From positions 1 through 64,000 of the forward strand of contig JBBIGQ010000009.1 of assembly GCA_037447455.1 (NCBI GenBank): 64,000 nucleotides of DNA. The letters are read 5' to 3'. How positions within the stretch are numbered: the first letter of the stretch is position 1; each line of letters opens with the position of its first letter. Position numbers and translations under genes: made by a program. The DNA is from BPGX01 sp037447455. GTDB lineage: Bacteria > Bacteroidota > Bacteroidia > B-17B0 > Aurantibacillaceae. A model generated the notes under the pieces. It ran no database searches and was not told the origin of the DNA. It saw only the letters and a program-made list of their open reading frames with translations. Of the stretch, positions 61,504 to 64,000 are shown piece after piece.

Positions 61504-63963
61504 ATGAAAATTTTTTTTACGAGTTTTGTTTTTTTGTTTTATTCTTTAATAGCCCAACAACAAGAATATATTTTGTCCGGGCGGATTACGGACAATACCA
61601 ATCAACCTTTGCCTTTTGCGGCCGTAAATGTGCTTCATTCCAATAAAGGAACAACTGCGAATGATGAGGGAAAATTTGAACTAAAACTTTTACCGGGCGA
61701 TTATCAGATCATTGTTCAATACTTAGGGTATAAGAAAAAAACATTATCTATTCATTTGATGCAAGATAAAAATATGACGATTGTATTAACACCGGAAGAA
61801 GTTACGTTGAATGAGGTACAAATTAGTGCTTCGGAAGATCCTGCCTACGCAGTGATTCGCCGTGCAATTAAAAAAAGAAATCAACATCATAAAGAATTGA
61901 ATAGCCATTCGTATCAATGTGAAGTGTATATCAAAGGGGTTCAGAAACTCAACGATATTCCGGATAAAATAATGGGCATGGAGGTAAAAGTCAATGATAA
62001 TGAAAAAGGTATTTTTTATTTATCGGAAACGAAGAGTCGCTACTTTTTTGTACCACCAGACAAAAAGAAAGAAATTATTAAAGCGAGTCGGGTGAGTGGG
62101 CAGAGCAAAGGATTTTCATTTAACCGATATATTCCGATGCAAAAAGATATTTATGAAAATAATTTAGATTTTTATTTCATTTCCAATCGTCCTTTTATTT
62201 CACCTATTAGTGATAATGCTTTGTTTTTTTATAAATATAAAATGCAAGGCACGTTTTATGAGGATGGGAAGTTGATTAATAAAATAGAGGTGATTCCAAA
62301 ATCTGCAACAGAGCCGTGTTTCAGGGGAACTATTTATATTGAAGAGAATACCTGGTGTGTGCATAGTTTTGATTTTTATATTACCAAAGAGGCCAAACTT
62401 AATTTTATTGATACCTTATGGTTAAAGCAATTACACACAAAAGTAAACGACTCGCTTTATTATCCTGTTTCGATTCAATATCTTTTTAATTTTAATGTTT
62501 TGGGTATCAAAGGAAGTGGTTATTTTATCGCTTCTGCTTCGGATTATGTTTTTAATGATACAGATACATTAGCGAGGAATTTTTTTAAGAATGAAATTGT
62601 TCGTTTTGAAAAAGATGCTGTAAAAAATGATTCTGTTTTTTGGAATAACATTCGTCCGATTCCATTATCAAAAGAGGAAAAGCAGGATTATCTTAAAAAA
62701 GATAGTATAGAAAAAATTACGACATCGCCGCGTTATTTGGATTCTGTGGATAGGTTTCGAAATAAGTTCAAAATGATGCATCTGGTTTCGGGGTATACGT
62801 ATCACAACTCAAAAAAGCAATTGGCATTTCATGTAGATGGTTTAATGAGTGCAGGTGTCCAATATAATACGATAGAAGGTATTAATATAACGGTTCAAAC
62901 GAGTTTGAAAAAAAACGGTGTAAATGAAACTGAAAAATGGGAATGGAAAAATTATTTCAGATATGGTTTTGCTAATCAATTATTTGGATATAAAACTCAT
63001 TTTACATTTCATGATAATTTTTTTAATTTCAGAAGTTATGGTTTGGGAGGGCGATATTATGTAGAGCCCTATAATCATCAAAATAGTATTTCAGAATTTG
63101 TGAACTCGGCTTATACTTTACTGGATTATCGTAATTACTTGAAGATGTACTTAAAAAAATCTATCGAAGCATATTATCGTCAGGAACTTTTTAACGGGTT
63201 TTATTTCAACACAAACTTGATTTTTGAGGAGCGTATGCCACTCAGCAATACGTACTCTTTAAATATATTTCAAAAGAAAAATTATTTTACTTCCAATAAT
63301 CCAATGTATCCCTATAGTGATAGCATTCAATTTCCAAGACATCAGGGTTTTTTGTTCAATTTAAAGATTCGTTATCAAATAAAGCAAAGATATACAACTT
63401 ATCCATATATGAAATATGTATGGAAGAATAAATATCCGGTTTTAGTTTTGGAATATAATAAGGCCATTCCTTTTAATAATACTATGATAAATTATGATTT
63501 ACTGCAAATTCATGTCAATGATAAAATAGAATTAAATTATTTTGGTGATTGGAAGTGGGAGGTTATTGCCGGAAAATTTTTTAATACACAAACCATGTAT
63601 TTCATGGATTTTAAACATTTTCCTGCTAATCAAACAATTGTGCTTAATGACTGGAATTCATTCAGAGTTTTAAATTATTTTAATTTTAGCACAAAGGATT
63701 ATTTTGTTCAATTGCACACAGAATATAATCTGAGAGGACTGATTGTGGGACGATTGCCGTTGATAAAAAGATATAAAGTTGAAGAAATTATTACAGCACA
63801 TTACTTGTATTCGGATTTGCTCCAACATTATTATGAGTGGTCATTTGGATTGGACAAATTGTTTTATGTATTCAGATTGGAATATGCTTTGGCGTATTAT
63901 CCATTTATGAAAAAACCAGTGTCTCAATTTATGGTAGGTTTAAATTTTCTAAATAAAAGATAG
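61504..63963 (+). CDS. DUF5686/carboxypeptidase-regulatory-like outer-membrane protein
   Basis: 819 residues. A signal peptide (about 1-18, ending IAQQ) is followed by a carboxypeptidase-regulatory-like domain (about 22-105, GRITDNTNQPLPFAAVNVLH, and GTTANDEGKF), a short VTLNEVQISASEDPA bridge resembling a TonB-plug start, and a long beta-rich body typical of DUF5686 proteins. It ends FMVGLNFLNKR, with alternating strands and an aromatic pattern compatible with an outer-membrane barrel. Function unknown. The TATATTTG -7 box (61489-61496) ends 7 bases before the ATG, which implies a leaderless or near-leaderless RNA. Confidence 0.85.
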   Translation: MKIFFTSFVFLFYSLIAQQQEYILSGRITDNTNQPLPFAAVNVLHSNKGTTANDEGKFELKLLPGDYQIIVQYLGYKKKTLSIHLMQDKNMTIVLTPEEVTLNEVQISASEDPAYAVIRRAIKKRNQHHKELNSHSYQCEVYIKGVQKLNDIPDKIMGMEVKVNDNEKGIFYLSETKSRYFFVPPDKKKEIIKASRVSGQSKGFSFNRYIPMQKDIYENNLDFYFISNRPFISPISDNALFFYKYKMQGTFYEDGKLINKIEVIPKSATEPCFRGTIYIEENTWCVHSFDFYITKEAKLNFIDTLWLKQLHTKVNDSLYYPVSIQYLFNFNVLGIKGSGYFIASASDYVFNDTDTLARNFFKNEIVRFEKDAVKNDSVFWNNIRPIPLSKEEKQDYLKKDSIEKITTSPRYLDSVDRFRNKFKMMHLVSGYTYHNSKKQLAFHVDGLMSAGVQYNTIEGINITVQTSLKKNGVNETEKWEWKNYFRYGFANQLFGYKTHFTFHDNFFNFRSYGLGGRYYVEPYNHQNSISEFVNSAYTLLDYRNYLKMYLKKSIEAYYRQELFNGFYFNTNLIFEERMPLSNTYSLNIFQKKNYFTSNNPMYPYSDSIQFPRHQGFLFNLKIRYQIKQRYTTYPYMKYVWKNKYPVLVLEYNKAIPFNNTMINYDLLQIHVNDKIELNYFGDWKWEVIAGKFFNTQTMYFMDFKHFPANQTIVLNDWNSFRVLNYFNFSTKDYFVQLHTEYNLRGLIVGRLPLIKRYKVEEIITAHYLYSDLLQHYYEWSFGLDKLFYVFRLEYALAYYPFMKKPVSQFMVGLNFLNKR

Positions 63964-64000
63964 TGCTAAGATTTATTAAATATCCTTTGGTTTATATATT

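Overview
The window is a 64 kb piece of a low-GC Bacteroidota chromosome. Four things point to the phylum. There are type IX secretion (T9SS) C-terminal sorting domains of both type A and type B. There are SprB-repeat surface proteins and DUF5686, LptE and NamZ families typical of the group. The rpoZ/bamD pair has the Bacteroidota form. Most genes with a visible promoter carry the phylum's TAnnTTTG -7 box, three of them with a TTTG -33 box 20-21 bp upstream. The order within the phylum cannot be settled from this piece. I see no rRNA, tRNA, IS element, prophage or CRISPR array. Nearly all genes lie on the minus strand.

From left to right: (1) 1-4.8 kb holds the amino-terminal 1606 codons of a giant exported TPR/PD40/coiled-coil protein that runs off the left edge, followed by malic enzyme (maeB). 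(2) 7.3-20.0 kb is one minus-strand run, wzx - wzz - wzz - wzy - M1 aminopeptidase - M16 protease - porZ. It joins the flippase, chain-length and polymerase genes of a surface polysaccharide to a T9SS attachment-complex component. (3) 20.1-25.2 kb has rpoZ with a clear terminator, bamD, typA and lepA. (4) 25.3-32.0 kb has a small unknown plus-strand gene and a seven-gene unit, dnaN - phosphoesterase - Pmp3-like lipoprotein - lgt - asnS - lptE - namZ. (5) 32.0-37.6 kb has an orphan T9SS sorting domain, pnp, a terminator hairpin, then rpsO, tsf, rpsB, rpsI and rplM. (6) 37.7-46.7 kb has a small secreted protein, two very large tandem SprB-repeat/PKD adhesin-like proteins with different amino-terminal heads, and a divergent TPR protein. 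(7) 46.8-51.6 kb has an ABC permease, rmuC, obgE, adk and hpt. (8) 51.7-53.4 kb is a plus-strand group of a 43-residue lipoprotein, a catalytically dead aldehyde dehydrogenase domain and lemA. (9) 53.4-59.7 kb has a thioesterase, ftsH, rsfS with a lysine-rich tail, a second ABC permease and dnaA. (10) 59.8-64.0 kb has a 5'-nucleotidase split into two proteins and a DUF5686 outer-membrane protein.

The common theme outside housekeeping is cell-surface assembly: lipoprotein maturation (lgt), LPS export (lptE), outer-membrane protein insertion (bamD), glycan export and polymerisation (wzx/wzz/wzy), T9SS attachment (porZ) and T9SS cargo (two adhesins, an orphan sorting domain). The most interesting inference is that the glycan cluster and porZ form one functional module for anchoring T9SS cargo. 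All gene calls rest on reading the translated sequence; no database search was run.
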